Source: CAZLYX01 sp964563885 (lineage in GTDB: Bacteria; Pseudomonadota; Gammaproteobacteria; Burkholderiales; Neisseriaceae). From it: a stretch of 64,000 bases of DNA. Under the pieces are notes generated by a model. The model saw nothing but the letters and a program-made list of their open reading frames with translations, did no database searches and had not been told where the DNA came from. Shown here one piece after another: positions 1-8,206 of this stretch. Position numbers and translations under genes: made by a program. Every line of letters begins with the position of its first letter. The first letter of the stretch is position 1. Where the stretch lies: the NCBI GenBank assembly GCA_964563885.1, contig CAZLYX010000003.1, positions 1-64,000 on the forward strand, given 5' to 3'.

Positions 1-434
1 GAAACTACACGCTCACCGGTACGGGTGTAAACGCCCAAGCCCAGTGCATTGTTGCTGTATTCCCACGGATCCAGAGTATCCATGTCGTTCAGTTGGGTGC
101 TCAATCTACCGGCACGTACTTTACCGAAGTTGCCATCCAAACCGATGAATGAATCGCGACCGGCCCAATTGCCGCCGCCAGCTACGGAGATGTCGTTTTC
201 AACTTGCCAAATAGCATTCAGGCCAGAACCCAAGCTTTCGCTGCCTTTGAAACCGATGCGCGAACCGAAGTCGGCAATTTCAGTAGTAGCATGGTCTTTA
301 GTGGTTTTACCACCAACAGTAACTTTAGTTTGAGCTACTTCAACACCGGCTTTGATTTGACCGTATAAAATTACATCGGCCATAGAAGCAACAGGCAGAG
401 CAGCCAGAGTCAAAGCAATTAGGGTTTTTTTCAT
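1..434 (-). CDS. Neisserial-type trimeric porin, N-terminal part (runs off the window)
   Basis: This is the beginning of an outer-membrane general porin of the neisserial PorB/gram-negative porin family. The visible 144 residues start with a signal peptide (MKKTLIALTLAALPVASMA), followed by DVILYGQIKAG, the typical first beta strand. Later segments such as GSRIGFKGSE and NAIWQVE are hallmarks of this family, and so is AGRDSFIGLDG. Porins form 16-strand trimeric barrels for passive diffusion of small solutes and ions. The start is well set: AAGGAA lies eight bases before the ATG at 434. The rest of the gene lies beyond position 1, so it cannot be told whether it is intact or whether it has PorA-like or PorB-like loops. 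Confidence 0.9.
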   Translation of the reverse strand, partial: MKKTLIALTLAALPVASMADVILYGQIKAGVEVAQTKVTVGGKTTKDHATTEIADFGSRIGFKGSESLGSGLNAIWQVENDISVAGGGNWAGRDSFIGLDGNFGKVRAGRLSTQLNDMDTLDPWEYSNNALGLGVYTRTGERVV

Positions 435-1126
435 TGCTGTATTCCTTTTTCTATGTTTTAAGAAACAAACTTAAATGGGGTATATATGAAATCCATCTAA
501 GCTTTTACATTTCATCGCAGCGTTAGCGATTTCATGGGTACTAATATAAATGCTTCACTTCAAAAAAACAAACTTTATTGCCTCTCAGTTACTTAGTTGG
601 CTTTAAAACTTGTTTTAATCTTTACAGCCAATCTAACAATGTTATTTAAAAACAGCAGGTTAGAATAACTGAATGTTGTTTATCCACAAATACAACAAAT
701 CTAATTATTTTGTTGCTTTTATGCACTTAAATCATTCTTAAGCGGTATTGCATCAGGCTTCACTGTGTTTTAGCTGCTTTATTTTATAGCCAAACCAAGC
801 TGGTTTTAAGCATTAGGATGAGCACTTATTAAGGCTAGTTTCTTTACAACAGTGCCACTTTGCCCGCAACCGCCATCATGTTATTAAGGCTACCTGAAGC
901 AGTGCTTTCAAATAGCCTTAAAATGCATGTTGGGCTGCATTGTAACAACGTTCAGTTATTTTGCATACCGTGCATGCTTTATTTAACACTCTTTAATTGC
1001 ACTTTTTTGGTTTACGCCTTGGCATGGGTTGTTCAACGCTCATTTTTCTTTAGGTATTTTATCTATATAGATAGATAAACTGTATGACGATATATATAAC
1101 TTACGGCAACAGCAATACTGGTTGGT
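435..1126. other. Intergenic region upstream of the porin gene
   Basis: About 690 bases without a convincing gene. It must hold the porin promoter, reading left. A short palindrome, ATCGC-N7-GCGAT at 514-530, lies in the probable leader. One exact uptake sequence sits at 887-898 without a partner, so it is not a hairpin terminator. The argF gene ends at 1127 and reads in the same direction. No strong terminator was seen for argF. Confidence 0.5.
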
Positions 1127-2125
1127 TTACTCTAAAGTGGCTACCATCATCGCTTTAATAGTGTGCATTCTATTTTCGGCTTGATCAAATACAATCGATT
1201 GTGGGCTTTCGAATACTTGTTCGGTGACTTCTGCGCCATCTAAGCCAAAGGTTTGATAAATCCATTCGCCTATTTCAGTGTCGCGATTGTGAAATGCGGG
1301 CAAACAATGCATGAATTTGGTGTCTGCTTGCCCGCTGGCACTCATGAGCGTTTGATTCACTTGGTAAGGCTTGAGTAAATCAATGCGTTCACGCCATGTG
1401 TTTTCGGGCTCGCCCATCGATACCCAAACATCGGTATGGATGAAATCTACATTTTGAACGGCTTCTTGAGCATTGGCGGTTAATAGTATGCGCGCGCCAC
1501 TTTGTTGGGCTAAAACGTGTACTTGATCAATGATATTTTGTTGCGGCCATAAGTGCTCTGGCGCGCCAATGCGCACATCCATACCCAACAATGCGCCCAC
1601 CAATAATAGTGAATTGCCCATATTAGAGCGTGCATCGCCCACGTAAGCATAAGCGATTTGTTCTAATGGTTTGGCGCTGTGCTCGCGCATGGTGAGCATA
1701 TCGGCCAGCATTTGCGTGGGATGAAACTCATTGGTTAAACCATTGTATACGGGCACGCCAGCGTATTTGGCCAGTATTTCGACAATCTCTTGGCCAAAGC
1801 CGCGATATTCGATGGCATCGTACATACGACCTAAAACACGCGCGGTGTCTTTCATGCTTTCTTTATGGCCAATTTGAGAGCCGTTGGGTCCTAAATAGGT
1901 AACATTGGCGCCTTGATCATAGGCGGCTACTTCAAAGGCGCAACGGGTGCGAGTGGAATCTTTTTCAAAAATAAGGGCAATGTTTTTGCCACGCAAGTGT
2001 TGGGTTTCACAACCTGCTTTTTTAGCGGATTTTAATTCTGCGGATAAATCTAGTAAATACAGGATTTCTTGTTTGTTAAAATCAAGTAGTTTCAGGAAAT
2101 GGCGGTTTTTAAATTGAACGCTCAT
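1127..2125 (-). CDS. argF: Ornithine carbamoyltransferase
   Basis: Makes citrulline from ornithine and carbamoyl phosphate in the cytoplasm, the sixth step of arginine synthesis. The 332-residue length is standard. The carbamoyl-phosphate loop STRTR is at about residues 57-61, HPTQ at 135-138, and the ornithine/catalytic HCLP motif at 273-276, all intact. The gene stands alone, with about 490 non-coding bases upstream, and argG (about 21 kb away) supplies the next step. No arcA or arcC neighbour is present, so the biosynthetic (argF) role is more likely than the catabolic one (arcB), although the two cannot be separated by sequence alone. The Shine-Dalgarno site is weak (GCGAG). Confidence 0.95.
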   Translation of the reverse strand: MSVQFKNRHFLKLLDFNKQEILYLLDLSAELKSAKKAGCETQHLRGKNIALIFEKDSTRTRCAFEVAAYDQGANVTYLGPNGSQIGHKESMKDTARVLGRMYDAIEYRGFGQEIVEILAKYAGVPVYNGLTNEFHPTQMLADMLTMREHSAKPLEQIAYAYVGDARSNMGNSLLLVGALLGMDVRIGAPEHLWPQQNIIDQVHVLAQQSGARILLTANAQEAVQNVDFIHTDVWVSMGEPENTWRERIDLLKPYQVNQTLMSASGQADTKFMHCLPAFHNRDTEIGEWIYQTFGLDGAEVTEQVFESPQSIVFDQAENRMHTIKAMMVATLE

Positions 2126-2618
2126 GTTGGCTCGCTTTAATCGGATGATGACAACTGCTTGGTGTTCATTATTATAATGCTGCTGGGTTTGCTTTTATGT
2201 TGCTTTAAATAAGAGCGGCTCTTTAAGAACTGGGCTTGCTTGGCTTATTATTAATTTTTGCATCTTTATATTCTGCATTAAGCTTAGAAAGCCTTTTTAT
2301 AATCTGTATTGGTTAAATTAAGCTACACTAGGTTGCTTATCGCTCACTTATAGTTGGCTGATTTATGACAGCTTTTAAATGATGTTGTCCAATATTTTGA
2401 GGGCTCTTTAATAAAGCTACTTAAAGTAATTTAACCTAAAAAATAGATTTATAACCTGTCTTTATGTTTTTAACAAGTTTTTATGAATTGAAATGCTATC
2501 TGTTTTACCCGCAAAACCAATTAAACAAAGCCAAATAAAAGGCTACCTGAAAGCTTTTAACTTCATTGAAGCTTTGCTTTCAGGTAGCCTTTTGATGTTG
2601 ATATAAACAAATTACAGA
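2126..2618. other. Intergenic region between alr and argF
   Basis: About 490 AT-rich bases. The right end carries the inverted uptake-sequence terminator of alr (listed separately). The left part should hold the argF promoter, but I see no clear -35/-10 pair and no ArgR-type palindrome that I would defend. Confidence 0.4.
2536..2593 (-). terminator. Inverted uptake-sequence terminator after alr
   Basis: AGGCTACCTGAA at 2540-2551 and its reverse complement at 2579-2590 form a 12-bp stem flanked by A and T runs. An inner AGCTTT/AAAGC match can extend the pairing. It lies 26 bases beyond the alr stop codon. Confidence 0.75.
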
Positions 2619-3680
2619 CTAATTATCGAAATAAATAAACTTTGCACGTTTTACATTACATAAAAGCTCATAAGCAATGGTGCCCGCTGCTGCTGCTACT
2701 TCGTTGACGCTCACCACATCGCCCCATAATTCTACTTCTGCGCCTAAACCATGCTGCGAATCTTTTAATTCTATTGTAATCATGTCCATAGACACACGCC
2801 CAATTAAATAGCTGCGCTCACCCTCAACTGCTACTGCGGTGTTATTGGGTGCGCTACGCGGATAGCCATCGGCATAACCGCCCGCCACCAAGCCTACGCG
2901 CGTGGCTTTTTTGGTGTAAAAGGTGGCACCATAGCCAACTGGCTCATGAGGCTGCAAAACGCGTTCGCCAAATACGCCGCTGATTAAACGCATAACGGGT
3001 TGCAAGCGCTCATCAGTTTCACTCACTGGGCTAACACCATATAAAGCCAAGCCTGCCCTGCCCCAATCGCGGCATGCTTCGGGGTAATTTAAAATGGTTG
3101 CTGAGTTAGAAATGCTTTCTTCGCCTGCTAAATCTACACAGGCGCTATCAAAGGTTTCTATTTGTAAGGGCGTCATGCCGCATTCGGGATCATCGGAACA
3201 GGCAAAATGTGTCATCTTCACAATATCTGATACATTCGGGCTTTGTGCTAAGGCATGATAGGCAGAAGCATAGTTATGCGCAAAAAAACCTGCACGATGC
3301 ATGCCAGAATCCATTTTTAGCCAAACTTTTACTGGCTGCTGCCATGTGTATTCAAGCAACGCTTCTAATTGCCACTGGCTGGTTACTGTTGGCCATAAAT
3401 GATATTGCTCTACTTGTGCGTATTCCGAGGCTTCAAATACGCCTTCTAGCAATAAAATTGGATTTTGAATGCCTGCTTCGCGCAATTCAATCGCTTCATC
3501 TAAAGTGGCAACGGCAAAACCATCGGCCAAATCGTGTAAAGCCCAAGCACATCGAATTGCACCATGTCCATAAGCATTGGCTTTAATCACCGCCATTAAT
3601 TTATTGCCGTGAAGTTGCTTTAAAAATAGGTAATTGTGTCGTAATTTTTCTAAACGAATTTGTGCGATTATAGGACGCAT
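2619..3680 (-). CDS. alr: Alanine racemase
   Basis: PLP enzyme interconverting L- and D-alanine. It supplies D-Ala for peptidoglycan and, with DadA next door, feeds D-Ala catabolism. The PLP lysine lies in KANAYGHG (about residue 33 from the chosen start), and RVSMDMITI and VGYGAT near the C-terminal half fit the family. The start at 3680 gives 353 residues and is preceded by a strong GAGGAAAGA site. An in-frame ATG 17 codons further upstream would add a polar leader with no family counterpart. The stop is followed by an uptake-sequence terminator. Nearness to dadA resembles the dadAX arrangement of other proteobacteria, but here the two genes are 440 bases apart with a terminator between them. 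Confidence 0.95.
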   Translation of the reverse strand: MRPIIAQIRLEKLRHNYLFLKQLHGNKLMAVIKANAYGHGAIRCAWALHDLADGFAVATLDEAIELREAGIQNPILLLEGVFEASEYAQVEQYHLWPTVTSQWQLEALLEYTWQQPVKVWLKMDSGMHRAGFFAHNYASAYHALAQSPNVSDIVKMTHFACSDDPECGMTPLQIETFDSACVDLAGEESISNSATILNYPEACRDWGRAGLALYGVSPVSETDERLQPVMRLISGVFGERVLQPHEPVGYGATFYTKKATRVGLVAGGYADGYPRSAPNNTAVAVEGERSYLIGRVSMDMITIELKDSQHGLGAEVELWGDVVSVNEVAAAAGTIAYELLCNVKRAKFIYFDN

Positions 3681-4122
3681 CTTTATTCTTTCCTCTTCAA
3701 TATCATTATCTTTACTAGCGCTTTGAGCCACAGAGGTGTATGTAAGTGCAGTTTATTAGAGCAACCTCTGTTTATTAAACCAAAATTAATACGCTGATGT
3801 TTTATACCCAAGTATGTTCAATTATGTTCAAAAGCATCTATATTTCACACAGAAGATTTAACCAGCATCATACCTAACTAAGTGGCAAGCAATCCACCAA
3901 AGGCAACTATCAAAAAATTTATCATTGTGATTCTCAATCATTGGCAAGTACTGGCTTTATTCTGCTTTTTAAGTGCTGTGTATTTTATCAACTTTAATCT
4001 TTATTGTTTACCCATTCATATCTAAAGATACGCATAGTTATGTGTAATTTTTATCAATAGAAAGGCTACCTGAACGCACGTTTTTAACAAGGTTAAAAGA
4101 GTATTTCAGGTAGCCTAATGAA
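3681..4122. other. Intergenic region between dadA and alr
   Basis: About 440 AT-rich bases holding the dadA terminator (4063-4116) and, presumably, an alr promoter. A GATTCTCAATCATT stretch near 3941 faintly recalls a Fur box but has too many mismatches to call. Confidence 0.4.
4060..4118 (-). terminator. Inverted uptake-sequence terminator after dadA
   Basis: AGGCTACCTGAA at 4063-4074 pairs with its complement at 4105-4116, just beyond the dadA stop. The intervening 30 bases contain a second small inverted repeat (TTTTTAAC/GTTAAAA). Confidence 0.7.
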
Positions 4123-5379
4123 TTAATGTGAATAACGGCTTAATGCTAAATCATCTACCTTAATTTCAGGTGTAACACCGCTTACAATATCTGCTGTTAT
4201 TTTTCCTGAGCCTAAAGACATGGTCCAGCCCAAAGTACCGTGCCCTGTATTCAGGGTAAGATTTTCATAAACACTTTTGCCAATAATAGGCGTGCTGTCT
4301 GGCGTCATTGGGCGTAAACCAGTCCAAAAAGAAGCTTTGGATAAATCGCCACTACCTGGAAATAAATCGTTTACGACCAATTCAAGTGTTTCACGGCTTT
4401 TCTGATTGAGCTTAAGCTCATAACCAGAAAGCTCGGCCATGCCGCCTACGCGTATGCGATTATCGAAACGGGTAAGCGCTACTTTATAGGTCTCATCTAA
4501 TACTGTAGAAACGGGTGCGGCGTTGGAATCTGTGATCGGAATGGTTAGCGAATAACCTTTTACTGGATAGATAGGCACATCTAAACCCAATTCCAATACG
4601 GCGCTACGGCTGAAACTGCCTAAAGCGCAGACAAAGTGATCTGCTTCAAAACGCTGACCATTAGCATAAACGGCACAAATATAGTTTCCTACCGAATCGA
4701 AGCGCTCGATGGTGTGATCATAAAGAAACTCAACTCCTTTTTGTTTACACAAATCAGCTAAGCGGTTGGTAAACAAGTAACAATCACCTGTGCTGTCGTT
4801 TGGTAGATGCAGCGCACCTGCTAATTTATGTACAGCATGACCTAAAGCTGGCTCATATTGTAAACATTCCTGCGCAGTTAGCGCTTGAAAAGGCACGTTA
4901 TATTCTGCCAATACTTCTCTGTCTTTCATAGAGGCCGCTACTTCTTTTTCAGTACGGAATATTTGTAGCGTGCCGCGATGGCGGCCTTCAAAGTTCAATC
5001 CAGTTTCTTGCTCTAAGCGGGCAAACATTTCGCGACTGTATTCAGACACGCGAACCATGCGTTCTTTATTTAAGGTGTAATGTTGAGTTTCACAATTTTT
5101 CAACATTTGCATCATCCACTTAAGCTGATACATAGTGCCATCAGGCCGAAAAATTAACGGCGAATGTGGCTTCATCATCCATTTGGCCGCTTTAAACGGA
5201 ATACCTGGTGCTGCCCAAGGCGTGGTGTAGCCATAAGAAAGCTGCCCAGCATTAGCAAAACTGGTTTCCATTGCCGGGCCGCTGGCACGATCAATCACCG
5301 TTACTTCGTGCCCAGATTGCTTCAGATACCATGCGGTGCTTACGCCAATGACGCCTGCACCCAATACAATGATCTTCAT
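4123..5379 (-). CDS. dadA: D-amino acid dehydrogenase (small subunit type)
   Basis: FAD flavoprotein of the DAO/DadA family that oxidises D-alanine and other D-amino acids to 2-oxo acids and ammonia at the inner face of the membrane, passing electrons to the respiratory chain. The dinucleotide-binding motif GAGVIGVSTAWYL is at residues 7-19. The C-terminal FAD contact region reads NTGHGTLGWTMSLGSG, as in E. coli DadA, and the length of 418 is normal. The leader has GGAGAA before the ATG, which matches six bases of the nearby sRNA seed. A divergent Lrp-family gene starts 132 bases away, so the regulator probably controls dadA as Lrp/DadR does elsewhere; this is inferred from position. Confidence 0.93.
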   Translation of the reverse strand: MKIIVLGAGVIGVSTAWYLKQSGHEVTVIDRASGPAMETSFANAGQLSYGYTTPWAAPGIPFKAAKWMMKPHSPLIFRPDGTMYQLKWMMQMLKNCETQHYTLNKERMVRVSEYSREMFARLEQETGLNFEGRHRGTLQIFRTEKEVAASMKDREVLAEYNVPFQALTAQECLQYEPALGHAVHKLAGALHLPNDSTGDCYLFTNRLADLCKQKGVEFLYDHTIERFDSVGNYICAVYANGQRFEADHFVCALGSFSRSAVLELGLDVPIYPVKGYSLTIPITDSNAAPVSTVLDETYKVALTRFDNRIRVGGMAELSGYELKLNQKSRETLELVVNDLFPGSGDLSKASFWTGLRPMTPDSTPIIGKSVYENLTLNTGHGTLGWTMSLGSGKITADIVSGVTPEIKVDDLALSRYSH

Positions 5380-5511
5380 CGCGTTCTCCAGTTCTTCATG
5401 CCTAAGTGAAAGACTATAGTCTAATCAAAAATTAGTAGGTTTTTTCACTATTATTTTATATAATAAAACCATATTAATGCATTATTTTTCAAATAAAAAG
5501 GTAAAAACAAT

Positions 5512-5979
5512 ATGAAAGATATAGATAAAACTGATCGCAAAATTTTGCGGATTTTGCAAAAAAATGCCCGCATTGCGATGACTGAATTAGCCGAAAAAGT
5601 AGGCTTATCAACCACGCCCGTAACGGAGCGTGTGCGCCGCTTAGAACGAGACACTATCATTACTGGCTATCACGCGCATGTCAATCCTCACGCGGTGGGT
5701 TTGAGTTTATTGGTGTTTGTGGAAATTAAATTACGCTCTAAATCGGGGAATATTTTTGAAGACTTTCGCCGTGAAGTCGCGAAAATTCCACAAATTATGG
5801 AATGCCACTTGGTTTCAGGCGAATATGATTATTTGATTAAAGTGCGCCTGCCAGATATGTCTGCTTATCGCAACATGCTGGGAAATATTTTATTACAATT
5901 GCCCGCCGCCGCCGAAAGTCGTAGTTATGTCGTGATGGAAGAGGTTAAAGAAGAATTGATATTAGACATTAAAGATTAA
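5512..5979 (+). CDS. Lrp/AsnC-family transcriptional regulator
   Basis: Small DNA-binding regulator that senses amino acids. An N-terminal winged helix-turn-helix is visible (LAEKVGLSTTPVTERVRRLE, roughly residues 24-43), followed by a RAM/ACT-like domain with the conserved GEYDYLIKVR stretch. At 155 residues the length is typical. It is divergent from dadA and two genes from alr, the arrangement expected of a DadR/Lrp-type activator of D-alanine use. A spaced AAAAGG precedes the ATG. The tandem sRNAs lie just downstream, convergent with it; from memory, the neisserial sibling sRNAs also sit beside an lrp gene. Confidence 0.92.
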   Translation: MKDIDKTDRKILRILQKNARIAMTELAEKVGLSTTPVTERVRRLERDTIITGYHAHVNPHAVGLSLLVFVEIKLRSKSGNIFEDFRREVAKIPQIMECHLVSGEYDYLIKVRLPDMSAYRNMLGNILLQLPAAAESRSYVVMEEVKEELILDIKD

Positions 5980-6043
5980 TTTTATTGTTGATCATATTTG
6001 CACAGAACACCCCTTATTAGCTGAGTATGCGTAACCAACAGGC

Positions 6044-6129
6044 AAAAAAATGCACACATCTTTCAATGTGTGCCAAGTCTACAAAGGAGAAATAGAGAAG
6101 CATTGAATAGCCAGTTATGACTGCCCAAC
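6044..6129 (-). ncRNA. Sibling sRNA B (NmsR / NgncR_162-163-like), about 86 nt
   Basis: Read on the minus strand, the predicted RNA begins near 6129, eight bases after a TATGAT box. It has a small 5' stem (CAGU-CAUA-ACUG), then an unpaired pyrimidine-rich stretch UAUUUCUCCUUUGUAGACUU. It ends in a perfect 8-bp hairpin (GCACACAU at 6052-6059 with AUGUGUGC at 6066-6073) followed by seven Us. That is a complete Rho-independent terminator. The UCUCCUUU core is anti-Shine-Dalgarno, so the RNA should block ribosome binding on target mRNAs. Layout, tandem copy number and position beside an lrp gene match the neisserial sibling sRNAs as I recall them; identity is inferred, and no homology search was run. 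Confidence 0.8.
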
Positions 6130-6136
6130 GAAAAGA

Positions 6137-6165
6137 ATCATATCAAAACGAAAATTACATGTCAA
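6137..6165 (-). promoter_or_regulatory. Sigma-70 promoter of sibling sRNA B
   Basis: On the minus strand TTGACA (6160-6165) and TATGAT (6137-6142) are separated by exactly 17 bases. The -35 box is a perfect consensus and the -10 box has five of six. It predicts a start near 6129. Confidence 0.8.
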
Positions 6166-6425
6166 TGTTAATGATTTTTTTATTTTCAATAAAGACCAAA
6201 AAGACACATAACAATCAATAATACTCACTTTCGAATAAAATAATATTCATTTATGAAAAAATGTTGTTTTTTATTCATACTTGATTTTCATTTATGACTT
6301 CTTGCTTATTTTGGGTTATCCGCGTTTGAAAATTATTCTAATCGGATTAAATATTATAGAAATGCCATCATAAATACTTTATGTTCTGCTTGCTGTACGA
6401 GTAAAATCTGTGACGTTAAACAAAC

Positions 6426-6510
6426 AAAAAAATGCACACATTTTTTAATGTGTGCCAAGTCTACAAAGGAGAAATACGAGAAATCTGTTTAGTCTTTAAA
6501 ACAACTGAAC
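6426..6510 (-). ncRNA. Sibling sRNA A (NmsR / NgncR_162-163-like), about 85 nt
   Basis: Second copy of the sRNA, upstream of copy B in the direction of transcription. The 22 bases holding the anti-Shine-Dalgarno seed (6455-6476) are identical to copy B. The terminator hairpin is conserved in its stem (GCACACAUU / AAUGUGUGC, 6434-6442 and 6447-6455) but differs in its loop, and seven Us follow. The 5' stem differs in sequence from copy B yet can still form (UUGUUU with AAACAG), so the fold seems kept while bases change. Each copy has its own promoter, so they can be expressed separately, as expected of sibling sRNAs with overlapping targets. Confidence 0.78.
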
Positions 6511-6517
6511 GGTCTTA

Positions 6518-6546
6518 ATTTTGAAGCAATGGAAGTTTATGGTCAA
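6518..6546 (-). promoter_or_regulatory. Promoter of sibling sRNA A
   Basis: Minus strand: TTGACC (6541-6546), 17-base spacer, CAAAAT (6518-6523). It is weaker than the promoter of copy B, but has the same geometry and the same eight-base distance to a G-U-U start. Confidence 0.6.
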
Positions 6547-6671
6547 GAATTAAATGTAATAGCTTTACTCTTAAAGCCAAAACTTGTGCTTTTTACAACA
6601 AAATAAGCAGTGTTTTTTAAAATTGATATCTATAGACTTATTTGTTATCGTTGTTTAATAAACACTTTGCA

Positions 6672-6713
6672 CAAAGGTTACCTGAACCTTATTTGATGTT
6701 CAGGTAGCCTTTT
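6672..6713 (-). terminator. Terminator after the DUF3482 GTPase gene
   Basis: AGGTTACCTGAA (6675-6686, one base off the uptake consensus) pairs with a perfect complement of the consensus at 6699-6710. The mismatch becomes a G-U pair in RNA, so the stem is preserved. A and T runs flank it. Confidence 0.7.
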
Positions 6714-6729
6714 AATGTTATTAGCTTTA

Positions 6730-8061
6730 TTAGTTTAACCACTGTAATAAGCGCCCTACCGCCTCTGAGCGTTCACGGCGGCTGATTTCAGGTTGTTGGG
6801 TGTTTAATGAAGACCATTTCGGTTGACTACGGGCTTTGTTTAAGTCTGCTGGTAATTTAGAAGATTTCCAAGGTGCGGTGCCGCCTTGCATGGTGATTTC
6901 ATTTTGGGCGGCATGACCACGCTTTTGTAGCGCAGCCAGTAAATCTAAGGCTCTAGCTGCTAGCAAGGTGATGGTTTCGGGATCAATATGCAAGGTTTGT
7001 TTGCCACTAAGCTTATCACTAATCGTTTGCATATTGGGCAATACACCACCCAATACACCACCAATAGCAGTACCCAAACCAAGTGAGCCGCCTAAAGTGG
7101 CCATATCAACGCCTAAACCGATGAGCGCGCCCGTGGCAGCGCCCGTAGTGGTGCGAATGCCATATTCTTTTAGTAAATCGCCATTAAATGGATCTTGTTG
7201 AAATGCTTTCAGCGCCCATTCGCCTGTATCAATTTCACTGTGGTAAAAGCGATAAATCTGAAACAATTGCTGCTGGAGCTGACGCTCTAGCTGACGTACT
7301 GAAGCTTGCATGGTGTGTAACACTGGTTCAGGATTGTCATCTTCATCAATTTCTTGTTTGTACGCAGCCACATCTAACAAAAAATGAGCAATATCACGCT
7401 TGGCTTCAAGGCTGAGCTGTTGCCATTCGCGGCGGCGCATTTCAATTAGCCTATCTAATATATCTCGCTCTGGCAACATAGTAGCCAAGTTATCCCACAA
7501 CCGAATTTCACCTTCAAAATCAAATGCTACCGTATCAAAACCACTATAAATATGCAGTGAGCGCCTTGTGAACATTGTTACCCATTCACTTAAATCTTGG
7601 CTTTTAGTAAAGTTAAATACGGGCATTATTGGTTTGGCGCACCAAGACAATATTGTTAATTCATCTTTGTATTTATTTAATACTGGTTCGCGTGCATCCA
7701 CTATATAAAGCGCCATATCGCTTTGTAATAATTGGCGCAATACTTTGGCTTCTTGGTTGAAATCTCCTTCTGCTTCAGCACTATCCAAAAATTCCTGTAA
7801 ACGCTCAATGCCATCTTGGCGGCTGGAGGTATGATTTTCTAGCCAATCTAGCACGCCGCCAGCATCTTCCAAACCTGGTGTATCGTACAATAAAACCAAG
7901 GTTTCGCTACCTTCATTGATGGCACCTTGCTCAACATGACGCGTGGTTGCAGGTGCATTTTTTACTTCACCAAACGTGCTGTCGCGCAATAAAGTGCGCA
8001 ACAGGGAAGTTTTGCCAGTGTTGGTGTGTCCAACCACAGCTAAAGATAAAGGTTTGCTCAT
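6730..8061 (-). CDS. GTPase with DUF3482 domain
   Basis: TrmE/Era-type small GTPase domain joined to a DUF3482 region, 443 residues. The P-loop GHTNTGKTS is at about residues 11-19, the G3 motif DTPG near 60, and NFTKS stands in for the NKxD motif. A glycine-rich segment in the C-terminal half (TGALIGLGVDMATLGG and on to GGVLGGV) looks able to insert into a membrane, as in dynamin-like or colicin-like helical hairpins. This family is regularly encoded next to a DUF2868 membrane protein, as it is here (127 bases downstream of it), which suggests a two-component membrane complex. The biological role is not known to me. Confidence 0.88.
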   Translation of the reverse strand: MSKPLSLAVVGHTNTGKTSLLRTLLRDSTFGEVKNAPATTRHVEQGAINEGSETLVLLYDTPGLEDAGGVLDWLENHTSSRQDGIERLQEFLDSAEAEGDFNQEAKVLRQLLQSDMALYIVDAREPVLNKYKDELTILSWCAKPIMPVFNFTKSQDLSEWVTMFTRRSLHIYSGFDTVAFDFEGEIRLWDNLATMLPERDILDRLIEMRRREWQQLSLEAKRDIAHFLLDVAAYKQEIDEDDNPEPVLHTMQASVRQLERQLQQQLFQIYRFYHSEIDTGEWALKAFQQDPFNGDLLKEYGIRTTTGAATGALIGLGVDMATLGGSLGLGTAIGGVLGGVLPNMQTISDKLSGKQTLHIDPETITLLAARALDLLAALQKRGHAAQNEITMQGGTAPWKSSKLPADLNKARSQPKWSSLNTQQPEISRRERSEAVGRLLQWLN

Positions 8062-8126
8062 AACGGGTTTGTTCCGTAAATTAATGATTGCAAGAGATGA
8101 ATATGTCTATTCTCTATTGCTGCTTT

Positions 8127-8206
8127 GCTGTTCAGGTAGCCTTTTGTATTTATATGGACACCACAAATTTATTGTTTATTTATATGATTAAAGGCTACCT
8201 GAATCA
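8127..8206 (-). terminator. Widely spaced inverted uptake sequences between DUF2868 and DUF3482 genes
   Basis: TTCAGGTAGCCT at 8131-8142 and AGGCTACCTGAA at 8192-8203 are inverted but separated by 49 bases, so any hairpin would be weak. The second copy lies inside the last codons of the DUF2868 gene, spelling Ser-Gly-Ser-Leu before the stop. Probably only partial termination. Confidence 0.35.

Larger units (their letters stand above)
5980..6729. other. Non-coding region carrying two tandem sRNA genes
   Basis: About 750 bases without a protein gene, very AT-rich. It contains two copies of a roughly 60-base conserved block (about 6040-6100 and 6422-6482) that read as sRNA genes on the minus strand, each with its own promoter (listed separately), and at the right end the terminator of the GTPase gene. 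Confidence 0.7.

Noticed and set aside
860..1078. Open frame of 72 codons upstream of the porin
   Set aside because: No ribosome site, composition like the surrounding AT-rich intergenic DNA, and it begins just before an uptake sequence.
3935..3960. Possible Fur box near dadA/alr
   Set aside because: Too few matches to the 19-bp Fur consensus and no iron gene beside it.
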